Assembly: GCF_001692445.1 (NCBI RefSeq)
Contig: NZ_MAQA01000048.1
Location: 1 to 37,082, forward strand
DNA from: Oerskovia enterophila
GTDB lineage: Bacteria; Actinomycetota; Actinomycetes; Actinomycetales; Cellulomonadaceae
Length of the DNA: 37,082 nucleotides
Reading direction: 5' to 3'
The notes beneath the pieces are model-generated. The model did no database searches. It was not told the origin of the DNA and saw only the letters and a list, made by a program, of their open reading frames with translations. Positions 24,738 through 32,930 of this stretch are shown here, piece after piece (positions within the stretch are counted from its first letter, which is position 1; the number at the start of each line of letters is the position of its first letter). Made by a program: the position numbers and the translations under genes.

Positions 24738-24761
24738 AAGGCCTCGCCGCAGCGAGGCCTT
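24738..24761 (+). terminator. Attenuator hairpin upstream of the methionyl-tRNA synthetase gene
   Basis: AAGGCCTCGC (24738-24747) and GCGAGGCCTT (24752-24761) pair perfectly over 10 bp around CGCA and are followed by TCGTGTGT. It lies 82 nt before the synthetase ATG, on the same transcript as the leader peptide. Confidence 0.65.
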
Positions 24762-24843
24762 TCGTGTGTCCGGGCCCGGTGCGGTCGAGGCGTCCGTCGA
24801 GGCACCCGCCGAGGTGCCGCAGTCCCCGAGAGGACCCTGCGCC

Positions 24844-26454
24844 ATGACCGTCCCGCCCGCACAGCCCACGCCGGCCGGCAGCACCGCACCGCCCGCCGGC
24901 CCCACCTTCTACGTCACGACCGCGATCCCCTACGTCAACGGCGACCCGCACCTGGGTCATGCGCTCGAGCTGGTCCAGACCGACGTCCTGGCTCGCCACG
25001 CACGCCTGCGCGGGCGGCCGACCCGCTTCCTGACCGGCACCGACGACCACGCCCTCAAGAACGTGAGCGCCGCCCGCGCCGCGGACCGTGAGGTCGGGGG
25101 ATTCGTCGCCGAGCGCGTCGAGGACTTCCGCGCCCTGCGCCCCGCGCTGTCGTTGTCCACGGACGACTTCCTGTCGACGTCGTCCGACCCCCGTCACCGG
25201 CCGGGCGTCGAGGCTCTGTGGCGTCGCTGCGCCGAGGCCGGCGACTTCTACCGACGCTCCTACGAGGGCCTGTACTGCGCGGGCTGCGAGCAGTTCTACA
25301 CCCCCGACGAGCTCGACGCGTCGGGCCGCTGTCCGGAGCACGTGCCCCTGCCCGAGCGCGTCGTCGAGGAGAACTGGTTCTTCCGGCTGTCCCGCTACCG
25401 CGACCGCATCCGTGAGGAGATCGCGACGGGGCGCGTGCGCATCAACCCGGCCGCCAAGCGCAACGAGGTCCTCGCGTTCATCGACGCCGGGCTCGAGGAC
25501 TTCAGCGTCTCGCGGCCAGCAGCCCGTTCGGACGGGTGGGGCGTCCCCGTGCCGGGCGACCCCTCGCAGGTGGTGTACGTGTGGTGGGACGCGCTGACCA
25601 ACTACGTCACCGCGCTGGGCTACGGCTCGGACCAGGCCGACCCGGGCGCCGCGGACGACTACCGCACCTGGTGGTCCGGCGGCAACGAGCGCGTGCACGT
25701 GATCGGCAAGGGCATCACACGTTTCCACGCGGTGTACTGGCTCGCGCTCCTGCTCTCGGCGGGCGAGCCGCTGCCCACCACGATCCACGTGCACGACTAC
25801 GTCACGGCCGGCGGCGCCAAGCTCGCCAAGTCCGCGGGCACCGCGGTGCACCCCGTCGGGCTCGTGGACGCCTACGGCACCGACGCGCTGCGCTGGTGGT
25901 TCGCGCGCGAGGTCCCGCTCCTGGGCGATGCCGAGTTCACGACCGAGCGCCTCGTCGCGCGGCACGACGACGAGCTGGCCCACGGCGTGGGCAACCTGGT
26001 CAACCGCACGCTCACGCTCGTGCACCGGTTCCGGGACGGCGTCGTACCCGCGCTCCCCCGCACCCGGGCGAGCGCACCCGACGAGCTGGGCTCCGCCGTC
26101 GGGCAGGTCGCCCCTGCCGTGGACGCGGCCCTCGCGGACGCGGACCTGCGGACCGCGACCGGGGCCGTGTGGCGCATCGTCGACGCGGCCAACCGGTACG
26201 TCAACGCCGAGAAGCCGTGGGAGCTCGCAGCCCGCGAGCGCGCCGGGGGCACGGACGCGGGTGGACGACTGGACGAGGTGCTCGCGCGGCTCGTCGAGGC
26301 GTGCCGGGTCGTGGCGGCCGAGCTCTCGCCGTTCGTGCCCGACGGCGCCGCGCGGCTCCGCGAGCAGCTCCTCCCGGCCGCGGCGGCAGGCGGGCAGAGG
26401 GCCGGCGACGACCGGGTCGGCAGCCCCGACCCGGTCTTCCCGCGCCTGGGCTGA
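24844..26454 (+). CDS. Methionyl-tRNA synthetase, divergent form
   Basis: Class I synthetase that charges tRNA-Met, 536 residues. The catalytic core is clear: FYVTTAIPYVNGDPHLGHALE (HIGH motif as HLGH), FLTGTDDHALKNV, a zinc-knuckle segment YCAGCEQFYTPDELDASGRCPEH, VVYVWWDALTNYVTALGYG, and the anticodon-binding NRYVNAEKPWELA. The KMSKS loop is changed to KLAKS (GGAKLAKSAGT), keeping both lysines. It lacks the C-terminal tRNA-binding (Arc1p-like) domain. The start ATG has GAGAGGA about 9 nt upstream. The degenerate motifs and the leader suggest an accessory or stress-induced MetRS, with a standard enzyme elsewhere, but that cannot be seen here. It could also be the only MetRS. Confidence 0.9.
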   Translation: MTVPPAQPTPAGSTAPPAGPTFYVTTAIPYVNGDPHLGHALELVQTDVLARHARLRGRPTRFLTGTDDHALKNVSAARAADREVGGFVAERVEDFRALRPALSLSTDDFLSTSSDPRHRPGVEALWRRCAEAGDFYRRSYEGLYCAGCEQFYTPDELDASGRCPEHVPLPERVVEENWFFRLSRYRDRIREEIATGRVRINPAAKRNEVLAFIDAGLEDFSVSRPAARSDGWGVPVPGDPSQVVYVWWDALTNYVTALGYGSDQADPGAADDYRTWWSGGNERVHVIGKGITRFHAVYWLALLLSAGEPLPTTIHVHDYVTAGGAKLAKSAGTAVHPVGLVDAYGTDALRWWFAREVPLLGDAEFTTERLVARHDDELAHGVGNLVNRTLTLVHRFRDGVVPALPRTRASAPDELGSAVGQVAPAVDAALADADLRTATGAVWRIVDAANRYVNAEKPWELAARERAGGTDAGGRLDEVLARLVEACRVVAAELSPFVPDGAARLREQLLPAAAAGGQRAGDDRVGSPDPVFPRLG

Positions 26455-26462
26455 CCCGCGTC

Positions 26463-26527
26463 CTGCTGGGTGCGGAGCAGCCGTCGCGGCACGCCGGGGC
26501 GCACGACACCTGCTCCGCACCCAGCAG
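26463..26527. terminator. 18-bp hairpin between the MetRS gene and ramB
   Basis: 26463-26480 pairs perfectly with 26510-26527, with a 29-nt loop. It ends 5 bp before the ramB stop, so it serves two convergent genes. Confidence 0.75.
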
Positions 26528-26531
26528 ACGG

Positions 26532-28073
26532 CTACCGGAGAGCCGGTGCGTGCGCCTCCAGGAACCGGTAGACCTCGGTCTGGTCCACCCCGGGGAACGC
26601 CCCCACCGGCATCGCGGCGAGCATGCTCGCGTGAGGGCGCGCGCTGGGCCACGACTGCTCGCCCCAGCGCTCGGTCAGCGCCACGGGCGGTCGCCGGCAG
26701 CACGACTCGTCGGGACAGCGCGAGACCGTGCGCTCGCTCGTCTCGCGCCCCCGGAACCACTTGACGTGCGCGAACGGCACGCCCACGCTCACCGAGAACT
26801 GGCCGTCGTCGGAGTCCTGGACGCGCGACGTGCACCAGTAGGTGCCGGTCGGGGTGTCGGTGTACTGGCTGAACGGGCTCAGGCGGTCCTCGACCGCGAA
26901 CACCGTGCGCGCGGTCCAGTTGCGGCACACGTACTGGCCCTCGACCGCGCCGAGGGGGTCCGCGGGGAAGCGCACGCCGTCGTTCTCGTAGGCCTTGTGG
27001 ATGATCCCGGACTCGTGGATCTTCATGAAGTGCACCCCGATGCCCAGGTGCGTCGTGGCGAGGTTCGTGAACCGGTGGGCCGCGGTCTCGTAGGAGACCG
27101 AGAACGCGTCGCGCAGGTCCTCGACCGAGATCTCGCGGGCGTCCTTGGCCTCCTTGAGGAGCTTGACCGCGTCCCGCTCGGGCAGCAGCAGCGCGGCCGA
27201 GAGGTAGTTGGCCTCGACGCGCTGGCGCAGGAACTCGGCGTAGTCGCGCGGTTCGTGGTGGCCCAGGACGTGCGACGCGAGCGCCTGGAGCAGGGCCGAG
27301 CGCGGGTCGCTCGACGCGCGCGTGCCCGTGCTCGGCAGGTACACGCGGTGGTGGCGCAGGTCGATGACCGAGCGGGTCGAGTGCGGCAGGTCGTGCACGT
27401 AGTGCAGCGAGAAGCCCAGGTGCGTCGCGAGGTCCGCGGCCACGCGCTGCGACATGGGACCGCGGGCGTGCCCGACGCCGTCGAGCAGCTCGCGCGCGGT
27501 GGTCTCGAGCTCGGGGAAGTGGTTGTCCTGGGCTCGCATGGTCGCGCGGAGCTCGGTGTTCGCGCGGCGCGCCTCCTCGGGGGTCGCGGCCCGCTCGGTG
27601 TGCAGGCGCTCGAGCTCTCGCTGGAGGCCCACGATGGCCTCGAGCGCGTCGCTCGGGAGCGACTTGCCGACCCGCACCGCGCCCAGCCCGAGCGAGGCGA
27701 ACAGCGGCCCGCGCTGCGCACGCTCGAGCTCGATCTCGAGGGCCGCCCGGCGCGTGGGCGGCTCGGCCGAGAGCAGGTCCTCGACGCTCGCGCCGAGCGC
27801 GCGTGCGATGGCCTGGAGCTGCGAGAACTTGGGTTCGCGTCGCCCGTTCTCGATCACGGACACCTGCGAGGGTGCCCGCCCGATCGCGGCTCCCAGGTCG
27901 TCGAGCGTCATGCCCTTCTCGGTGCGCAGGTGCCGGATGCGGCGGCCGATCGTCAGGGCGTCGGCCTCGTCCTCGACGGCCAGCGTGCCGCCGAGGAGGC
28001 CGCGGTTCTCGCGGGGCGGCGCAGCGATCTTCTGCGCCGGGCCGGGTTCAGTTGCCATGACTGAGGGTGACAC
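26532..28073 (-). CDS. ramB: RamB-type short-chain fatty acyl-responsive regulator (ScfR family)
   Basis: Transcription factor of 513 residues. In order: an XRE-type HTH (about 41-100; [41 protein letters not shown]), an ImmA/IrrE-like domain with a degenerate metal site ([34 protein letters not shown]) and a C-terminal regulatory domain with a cysteine-rich [12 protein letters not shown] cluster. In Corynebacterium RamB controls acetate metabolism and the glyoxylate genes; here it is divergent from aceA, with aceB next, strongly supporting the assignment. The GTG at 28073 has a perfect AAGGAG 6 nt upstream, better than the ATG at 28058. In the family, acyl-CoA or propionyl-CoA is the proposed signal. 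The first 35 residues are variable. Confidence 0.92.
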   Translation of the reverse strand: MSPSVMATEPGPAQKIAAPPRENRGLLGGTLAVEDEADALTIGRRIRHLRTEKGMTLDDLGAAIGRAPSQVSVIENGRREPKFSQLQAIARALGASVEDLLSAEPPTRRAALEIELERAQRGPLFASLGLGAVRVGKSLPSDALEAIVGLQRELERLHTERAATPEEARRANTELRATMRAQDNHFPELETTARELLDGVGHARGPMSQRVAADLATHLGFSLHYVHDLPHSTRSVIDLRHHRVYLPSTGTRASSDPRSALLQALASHVLGHHEPRDYAEFLRQRVEANYLSAALLLPERDAVKLLKEAKDAREISVEDLRDAFSVSYETAAHRFTNLATTHLGIGVHFMKIHESGIIHKAYENDGVRFPADPLGAVEGQYVCRNWTARTVFAVEDRLSPFSQYTDTPTGTYWCTSRVQDSDDGQFSVSVGVPFAHVKWFRGRETSERTVSRCPDESCCRRPPVALTERWGEQSWPSARPHASMLAAMPVGAFPGVDQTEVYRFLEAHAPALR

Positions 28074-28080
28074 ACGTCAC
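28067..28080. promoter_or_regulatory. CRP/GlxR-like palindrome at the ramB start
   Basis: GTGAC-N4-GTCAC, i.e. GTGA-N6-TCAC, matches the half-sites and spacing of CRP/GlxR boxes. It covers the ramB start codon and part of its ribosome site. GlxR control of ramB and glyoxylate genes is known in Corynebacterium; here it is inference. Confidence 0.45.
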
Positions 28081-28094
28081 TCCTTGCGCACAAC

Positions 28095-28126
28095 AGAAGA
28101 ACTCGACTTCTTCTACGAAAGAAGTC
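28095..28126. promoter_or_regulatory. Triple half-site palindrome in the ramB-aceA gap
   Basis: Three alternating AAGAA/TTCTT half-sites at 11-bp intervals: AGAAGAA (28095-28101), TTCTT (28108-28112) and AAGAA (28119-28123). GACTTCTT-N6-AAGAAGTC (28105-28126) is a perfect inverted repeat. AT-rich for this genome and positioned to act on both ramB and aceA. It differs from the published RamB consensus as I remember it. Confidence 0.5.
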
Positions 28127-28235
28127 CTTGTGGACCCCTTGCGCGGCGAAGGAAGGTCGTTCCACGGCCACCGCTCACCCCGAGCGGCGACCGGAACGAG
28201 TACCACCGCACGCAACGAAGCTCTGGAGGCACCCC

Positions 28236-29651
28236 GTGACCACCCCGCCCATCATCAGCCGTCGCTCCGAGAACGAGTACGCCACGCCCCGCCCGGCGTC
28301 CGCGGCCTCCCGGACCGAGGCCGTCACGGCCCCCGTCGCATCCTCTGTCAGCTCCCCCGCACGGGCCGGCGACCAGCGTCAGTCCGCGGCCGACCTCGCG
28401 CTCTCCTGGTCGACCGACCCTCGCTGGGCCGACGTCCAGCGCGACTACACGGCCGAGGACGTCGTCGCCCTGCGCGGCTCGGTGCGCGAGGAGCGCACCC
28501 TGGCCCGTCGCGGCGCCGAGAAGCTGTGGGACCTCATCCACACCGAGGAGTGGGTCGCCGCGCTCGGCGCCATGACCGGCAACCAGGCCGTGCAGCAGGT
28601 GCGTGCGGGCCTCAAGGCCATCTACCTCTCCGGCTGGCAGGTCGCGGCCGACGCCAACCTGTCGGGCCAGACCTACCCGGACCAGTCGCTCTACCCCGCG
28701 AACTCGGTCCCGGCCGTCGTGCGCCGCATCAACAACGCGCTCCTGCGCGCCGACCAGATCGAGACCGCTGAATCGCCCCTCGGGACGCCCGAACGCGACT
28801 GGATCGCCCCCATCGTCGCCGACGCCGAGGCCGGCTTCGGCGGCGCCCTGAACTCCTACGAGCTCATGCACTCGATGATCGAGGCCGGCGCGGCGGGCGT
28901 GCACTGGGAGGACCAGCTCGCGTCCGAGAAGAAGTGCGGCCACCTGGGCGGCAAGGTCCTCATCCCGACCTCGCAGCACATCCGCACCCTCAACGCGGCC
29001 CGCCTCGCCGCCGACGTCGCGGGCGTCCCGACCGTCATCATCGCCCGCACCGACGCGCTCGCCGCCGACCTCATCACCTCCGACGTCGACCCCCGCGACC
29101 AGGAGTTCCTCACGGGCGAGCGCACCGCCGAGGGCTTCTACCGGACGCGTCCGGGCATCGACACGGTCATCTCGCGCGGCCTGGCCTACGCCCCGTACGC
29201 CGACCTCATCTGGGTCGAGACGGGCGAGCCGGACCTCGAGCTGGCCCGCCGGTTCGCCGAGACCATCCACGCGCAGTTCCCCGACAAGAAGCTCGCGTAC
29301 AACTGCTCGCCGTCGTTCAACTGGAAGAAGCACCTCGACGACGCCCAGATCGCGAGCTTCCAGAAGGAGCTCGCCGCGATGGGCTACGCGTTCCAGTTCA
29401 TCACCCTGGCCGGCTTCCACGCCGTGTCCCACTCCATGTTCGAGCTCGCCCGCGGGTACAACGACCGCGCGATGAGCGCCTACGTCGAGCTGCAGGAGGC
29501 CGAGTTCGCCTCCGAGGTCGACGGCTACACGGCCACCCGCCACCAGCGGGAGGTCGGCACCGGCTACTTCGACCGGGTCGCCACGGCTCTCAACCCCGAC
29601 AGCGCCACCCTCGCGCTCGCCGGGTCCACCGAGACCGCCCAGTTCCACTAA
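28236..29651 (+). CDS. aceA: Isocitrate lyase
   Basis: Glyoxylate-shunt enzyme that splits isocitrate into succinate and glyoxylate; 471 residues. The catalytic loop signature EKKCGH has its active-site Cys at residue 234. Other hallmarks are [23 protein letters not shown], the metal-binding DAEAGFGG and [21 protein letters not shown] 28236 has GGAGG 7 nt upstream. The N-terminal 50 residues (Ala/Ser/Thr/Pro-rich) are longer than in common actinobacterial ICL1, where the conserved part begins at about [16 protein letters not shown]. It is transcribed away from ramB and followed by aceB, with a palindromic element between the two. Expected to be induced on acetate or fatty acids. Confidence 0.98.
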   Translation: MTTPPIISRRSENEYATPRPASAASRTEAVTAPVASSVSSPARAGDQRQSAADLALSWSTDPRWADVQRDYTAEDVVALRGSVREERTLARRGAEKLWDLIHTEEWVAALGAMTGNQAVQQVRAGLKAIYLSGWQVAADANLSGQTYPDQSLYPANSVPAVVRRINNALLRADQIETAESPLGTPERDWIAPIVADAEAGFGGALNSYELMHSMIEAGAAGVHWEDQLASEKKCGHLGGKVLIPTSQHIRTLNAARLAADVAGVPTVIIARTDALAADLITSDVDPRDQEFLTGERTAEGFYRTRPGIDTVISRGLAYAPYADLIWVETGEPDLELARRFAETIHAQFPDKKLAYNCSPSFNWKKHLDDAQIASFQKELAAMGYAFQFITLAGFHAVSHSMFELARGYNDRAMSAYVELQEAEFASEVDGYTATRHQREVGTGYFDRVATALNPDSATLALAGSTETAQFH

Positions 29652-29668
29652 GCCCCACCCCGCCTCGC

Positions 29669-29736
29669 CGAGGTAGAGGTCTCGCGTCGAGGTAGAGGGC
29701 TCCAGCCCTCTACCTCGACGACTTCCCTCTACCTCG
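29669..29736. repeat. Four-unit palindromic element, copy 2 (between aceA and aceB)
   Basis: CGAGGTAGAGG at 29669-29679 and again inside 29687-29698, mirrored by CCTCTACCTCG within 29707-29718 and at 29726-29736. The inner stem is 16 perfect bp (29685-29700 with 29705-29720) around TCCA. Same layout and length (68 bp) as 13878-13945. It occupies most of the 109-bp aceA-aceB gap and would form a strong stem-loop in the transcript. Confidence 0.88.
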
Positions 29737-29760
29737 CGGCACAGACCATCGGAGCCCGCC

Positions 29761-31524
29761 ATGACCAGCACCCTCACGACCCACTCGTCCGGCCCGACGA
29801 CGTCACGCACCCCGGCCGGTCAGCACCCCGGCCACCACCACGGGCGCGACGACGACGCGCGGCGCGCGACGCCGTCGGGCACCCTGGACGTCACCGGACA
29901 CCTGGGCTCGCGCTACCGCGAGATCCTGACCCCGGACGCCCTGGAGTTCCTCACCGCCCTGCACGACCGCTTCCTGGCCGCCCGCCACGGGCTGCTCATG
30001 GACCGCCAGCAGCGCCGCCAGGACGTGGCCGACGGGATCGACCCCGACTTCCGCGCCGCGACCCGGCCCGTGCGCGACGACCCGTCGTGGCGCGTCGCCG
30101 GCTCGCACGGGGCTCCCGGCCTCGAGGACCGGCGCGTCGAGATCACCGGCCCGACCGATCCCAAGATGGCGATCAACGCCCTCAACTCGAGCGCCAAGGT
30201 GTGGCTCGCCGACCAGGAGGACGCGTCATCGCCCACGTGGCGCAACGTGATCGAGGGCCAGCTCGCGCTGCACGACGCGATCCGCGGCACGCTCGCGTTC
30301 ACGTCCCCCGAGGGCAGAGAGTACGCGCTGCGCTCGACCGAGCTGACCGACCTGCCGACCATCGTGTTCCGGCCCCGCGGCTGGCACCTGATCGAGAAGC
30401 ACCTGCGCTACGTCGACCGCGCGGGCGTGGCGGTCTCGGCCTCGGCGTCGCTCGTGGACTTCGGGCTGTACTTCTTCCACAACGCACGCGAGCTCGTCGA
30501 GCGCGGCCGCGGACCGTACTTCTACCTGCCCAAGCTCGAGGGCTACCGCGAGGCGCGGGTCTGGAACGACGTGTTCGTGTTCGCGCAGGAGTACCTGGGG
30601 ATCGAGCAGGGGACGATCCGCGCGACCGTGCTCGTCGAGACCCTGCCCGCCGCGTTCGAGATGGAGGAGATCCTCCACGAGCTGCGCGACCACTGCGCGG
30701 GGCTCAACGCGGGCCGCTGGGACTACCTGTTCTCGGTCATCAAGTCGTTCCGCACGCGCGGGGACCAGTACGTCCTGCCCGACCGCTCGCAGGTGCCCAT
30801 GACCGCCCCGTTCATGCGGGCCTACACCGAGCTCCTCGTCGCGACGTGCCACAGGCGCGGGGCGCACGCGATCGGCGGCATGAGCGCGTTCATCCCCGAC
30901 CGCCGCCGACCCGACGTGACCGAGAAGGCGTTCGAGCAGGTCCGCGCGGACAAGCGGCGCGAGGCCGGCGACGGGTTCGACGGCACCTGGGTCGCGCACC
31001 CCGACCTCATCCCCGTCGCGCGCGCCGAGTTCGACGCCGTGCTGGGCGACCAGCCGCACCAGGTCTCGCGGCTGCGCGACGACGTGAGCGTGGGGCAGCA
31101 CGAGCTGCTCGACATCGGGTCGGTGCGCCGTGCGGGCGCGACGGTCACCGCGGCCGGGCTGCGGTCCAACGTCTCGGTGGGCGTGCGCTACATCGAGTCG
31201 TGGCTGCGCGGCGTGGGCGCCGCGGCGATCGACCACCTCATGGAGGACGCCGCGACGGCCGAGATCTCCCGCTCGCAGGTGTGGCAGTGGATCGCGTCCG
31301 GGACGCGCACCGAGAACGGGGTGCCCATCACGCGGGCCCGCGTCGAGGCGCTGCTCGCAGAGGTCGTCGACGACCTGCCGCGCGGGGAGGGCAACCGGGT
31401 CGACGAGGCCGCGCACGTGTTCCGTGCCGTCGCTCTCGCCGAGGACTTCCCGACGTTCCTGACCATCGGGGCGTACTCGCAGTTCCTGGTCGGGTCGGCC
31501 GTGGACGGGCCGCGCGAGGGCTGA
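29761..31524 (+). CDS. aceB: Malate synthase A
   Basis: Condenses glyoxylate with acetyl-CoA to malate, completing the glyoxylate shunt. The 587-residue size and motifs are those of the malate synthase A branch rather than the larger G form. Landmarks are EITGPTDPKMAINALNS, VWLADQEDASSPTWRNVIEGQ, the signature GAHAIGGMSAFIP from residue 367, and RSNVSVGVRYIESWLRGVGAAAIDHLMEDAATAEISRSQVWQW near the C-terminus. The first 40 residues are an unusual Thr/Pro/His-rich extension with QHPGHHHGRDDD. The start ATG has GGAG 6 nt upstream. It follows aceA by 109 bp and is probably cotranscribed, subject to the hairpin in between. Confidence 0.97.
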   Translation: MTSTLTTHSSGPTTSRTPAGQHPGHHHGRDDDARRATPSGTLDVTGHLGSRYREILTPDALEFLTALHDRFLAARHGLLMDRQQRRQDVADGIDPDFRAATRPVRDDPSWRVAGSHGAPGLEDRRVEITGPTDPKMAINALNSSAKVWLADQEDASSPTWRNVIEGQLALHDAIRGTLAFTSPEGREYALRSTELTDLPTIVFRPRGWHLIEKHLRYVDRAGVAVSASASLVDFGLYFFHNARELVERGRGPYFYLPKLEGYREARVWNDVFVFAQEYLGIEQGTIRATVLVETLPAAFEMEEILHELRDHCAGLNAGRWDYLFSVIKSFRTRGDQYVLPDRSQVPMTAPFMRAYTELLVATCHRRGAHAIGGMSAFIPDRRRPDVTEKAFEQVRADKRREAGDGFDGTWVAHPDLIPVARAEFDAVLGDQPHQVSRLRDDVSVGQHELLDIGSVRRAGATVTAAGLRSNVSVGVRYIESWLRGVGAAAIDHLMEDAATAEISRSQVWQWIASGTRTENGVPITRARVEALLAEVVDDLPRGEGNRVDEAAHVFRAVALAEDFPTFLTIGAYSQFLVGSAVDGPREG

Positions 31525-31580
31525 CCACCTGAGCGCGGGCCGGTGCCTGCGGGGGCTGGGCGGCTGGGGGCTCGGGGGGC

Positions 31581-31631
31581 CGAGTGCCCGCGGGTGCCGA
31601 GTGCCCGCGGGTGCCGAGTGCCCGCGGGTGC
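31581..31631. repeat. Three exact 17-bp tandem repeats
   Basis: CGAGTGCCCGCGGGTGC occurs three times in a row without change, with the first four bases of a fourth copy running into the adjoining hairpin. Each unit contains the near-palindrome GCCCGCGGGTGC. It lies in the 353-bp gap after aceB, in which I see no gene. Confidence 0.9.
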
Positions 31632-31686
31632 CGAGAACGAGGTTGTGGTCGTTATCGAGGGGATAGCGACCACAACCTCGTTCTCG
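31632..31686. terminator. 24-bp AT-richer hairpin after aceB
   Basis: 31632-31655 pairs with 31663-31686 with only one T.G pair and a 7-nt loop. The stem holds GGTTGTGGTCG and ATAGCGACC, unusually AT-rich for this genome. It starts 107 nt after the aceB stop and directly follows the 17-bp repeats. Likely a terminator, but its composition also fits an acquired or repetitive element. Confidence 0.65.
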
Positions 31687-31877
31687 TGTGCGCGGAACCT
31701 CGTGCTCGGCAGCGGCAGCGGCAGCGGCGCTGGCCCAGCCCGGTCCGACGTCCTGGCCTGCACGGATACCCCTGGCGCGCAGCCGCCCCCAGGTGGGATG
31801 ATCCGGGCGCGCGGCGCGCGAGCTGCCGAGCGACACCCTTCCCGGACCAGCCGGTCCCGTCGCACCGTGGAGCATCC

Positions 31878-32903
31878 GTGAGTGACTTGTTCGCCCCGCC
31901 CTCGTCCCCGCACCCCGAGTCCGGAGCCGGCACGCCCGCCGGGCCCGTACCGCCAGCACAGCAACCGCCGACGACGCAGCTACCGCCGACCTCGGCACCG
32001 GCACCGCAGCAGCCGCCGGCCCTGGTCCCCCCAGCCGCCCCGGCTCCGCCGAGCAGCCCCGCCCAGCCTCCGGCGAGCGCACGGACCACCACCCACCCAG
32101 ACGTCGCCCCGGGCATCCCCCCGTCGGGCAGCAGCCCGTACCCCGGGCAGGTATCACCCCTCTCGGCCGCACCGGGGGCGCCCAACCCGTACGGTCCCCC
32201 GCGCCCGCATACCCCGAGTCACGGAGCCGCGGGCTTCCCGGCGGACGGGACGACCAGGACGCCGGGCCCCTCGCGCGTCCTGGTCGGGGTGCTCGCGGGG
32301 GTCGCCGGCCTGCTGATCGGGGGCGTCGGCGCGACCGCGGTGACCCTGGCCGTGGTGGCGGGCAACGAGCTCTTCGCCGACGCTGCGGCCGAGCCGTGGT
32401 CTGCCGGTCCGGCCCCCGACGAGGAGGAGGCGTGGGACGGGCACGGCGACGACCAGGTCGCGGGCGAGGACGGCGGGACGTTCGACGACCCGTGGGCGCT
32501 CGAGTGCGAGGTGTACACCGACGAGTGGTCGGTCCTGCTCGAGATCCCGCACGAGGCGACCGCCGAGATCCTCGCGCACAACGACGTCAACGTGTCCCCG
32601 GCCGACGGCATGGAGTACTGGATCGTCCCGGTCGACGCGATGTACCTCGGGCCGTCGAGCACGGTGACGGCCCACGGGTCGATCGACCTCTGGTTCGTCG
32701 ACCGGGACGGCAACGAGTACACGGAAGGCTGCGGCGACGTCCCCGACTCCCTCGTCGGCACGGGCCTGATCGGCACCGACGACTCGGCCCAGGGCAACGT
32801 CTGTCTCGAGGTCCCCGCAGGGGCGGACGGCCTGTGGGTCCTCGCGGTCGACGACTACATGCCGGTCCACCTGTCCACCGACGTGGCGATCACCGAGTCC
32901 TGA
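31878..32903 (+). CDS. Pro-rich single-pass membrane protein of unknown function
   Basis: I do not recognise a family. The 341-residue product has three parts. A cytoplasmic N-terminus (about 1-130) is dominated by Pro, Ala, Ser and Gln (PPAQQPPTTQLPPTSAPAPQ). One membrane helix lies at about 135-165 (VLVGVLAGVAGLLIGGVGAT onward). An acidic extracytoplasmic domain of about 175 residues contains three cysteines (in LECEVY, EGCGD and NVCLEV) and many Asp/Glu. GTG 31878 has GGAG 6 nt upstream. Such cytoplasmic-Pro-rich, one-TM, exported-domain proteins are common in actinobacteria. It converges on the phosphodiesterase gene with a 27-bp gap. Function unknown. Confidence 0.75.
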   Translation: MSDLFAPPSSPHPESGAGTPAGPVPPAQQPPTTQLPPTSAPAPQQPPALVPPAAPAPPSSPAQPPASARTTTHPDVAPGIPPSGSSPYPGQVSPLSAAPGAPNPYGPPRPHTPSHGAAGFPADGTTRTPGPSRVLVGVLAGVAGLLIGGVGATAVTLAVVAGNELFADAAAEPWSAGPAPDEEEAWDGHGDDQVAGEDGGTFDDPWALECEVYTDEWSVLLEIPHEATAEILAHNDVNVSPADGMEYWIVPVDAMYLGPSSTVTAHGSIDLWFVDRDGNEYTEGCGDVPDSLVGTGLIGTDDSAQGNVCLEVPAGADGLWVLAVDDYMPVHLSTDVAITES

Positions 32904-32930
32904 GGCACCGCGCTCCTCGAGGGCCGGGCG

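Noticed and set aside
24586-24843. T-box riboswitch before the MetRS gene
   Set aside because: The leader is too short, and I find no specifier loop and no T-box antiterminator sequence. The leader-peptide model fits better.
23887-26928. Minus-strand open frame of about 1,000 codons opposite the TetR and MetRS genes
   Set aside because: Same reason: antisense to clear TetR and MetRS coding sequence, composition of a shadow frame, no motif.
31581-31631. Possible small CRISPR array
   Set aside because: The 17-bp units are directly adjacent with no spacers, and no cas genes are present. It is a tandem repeat.
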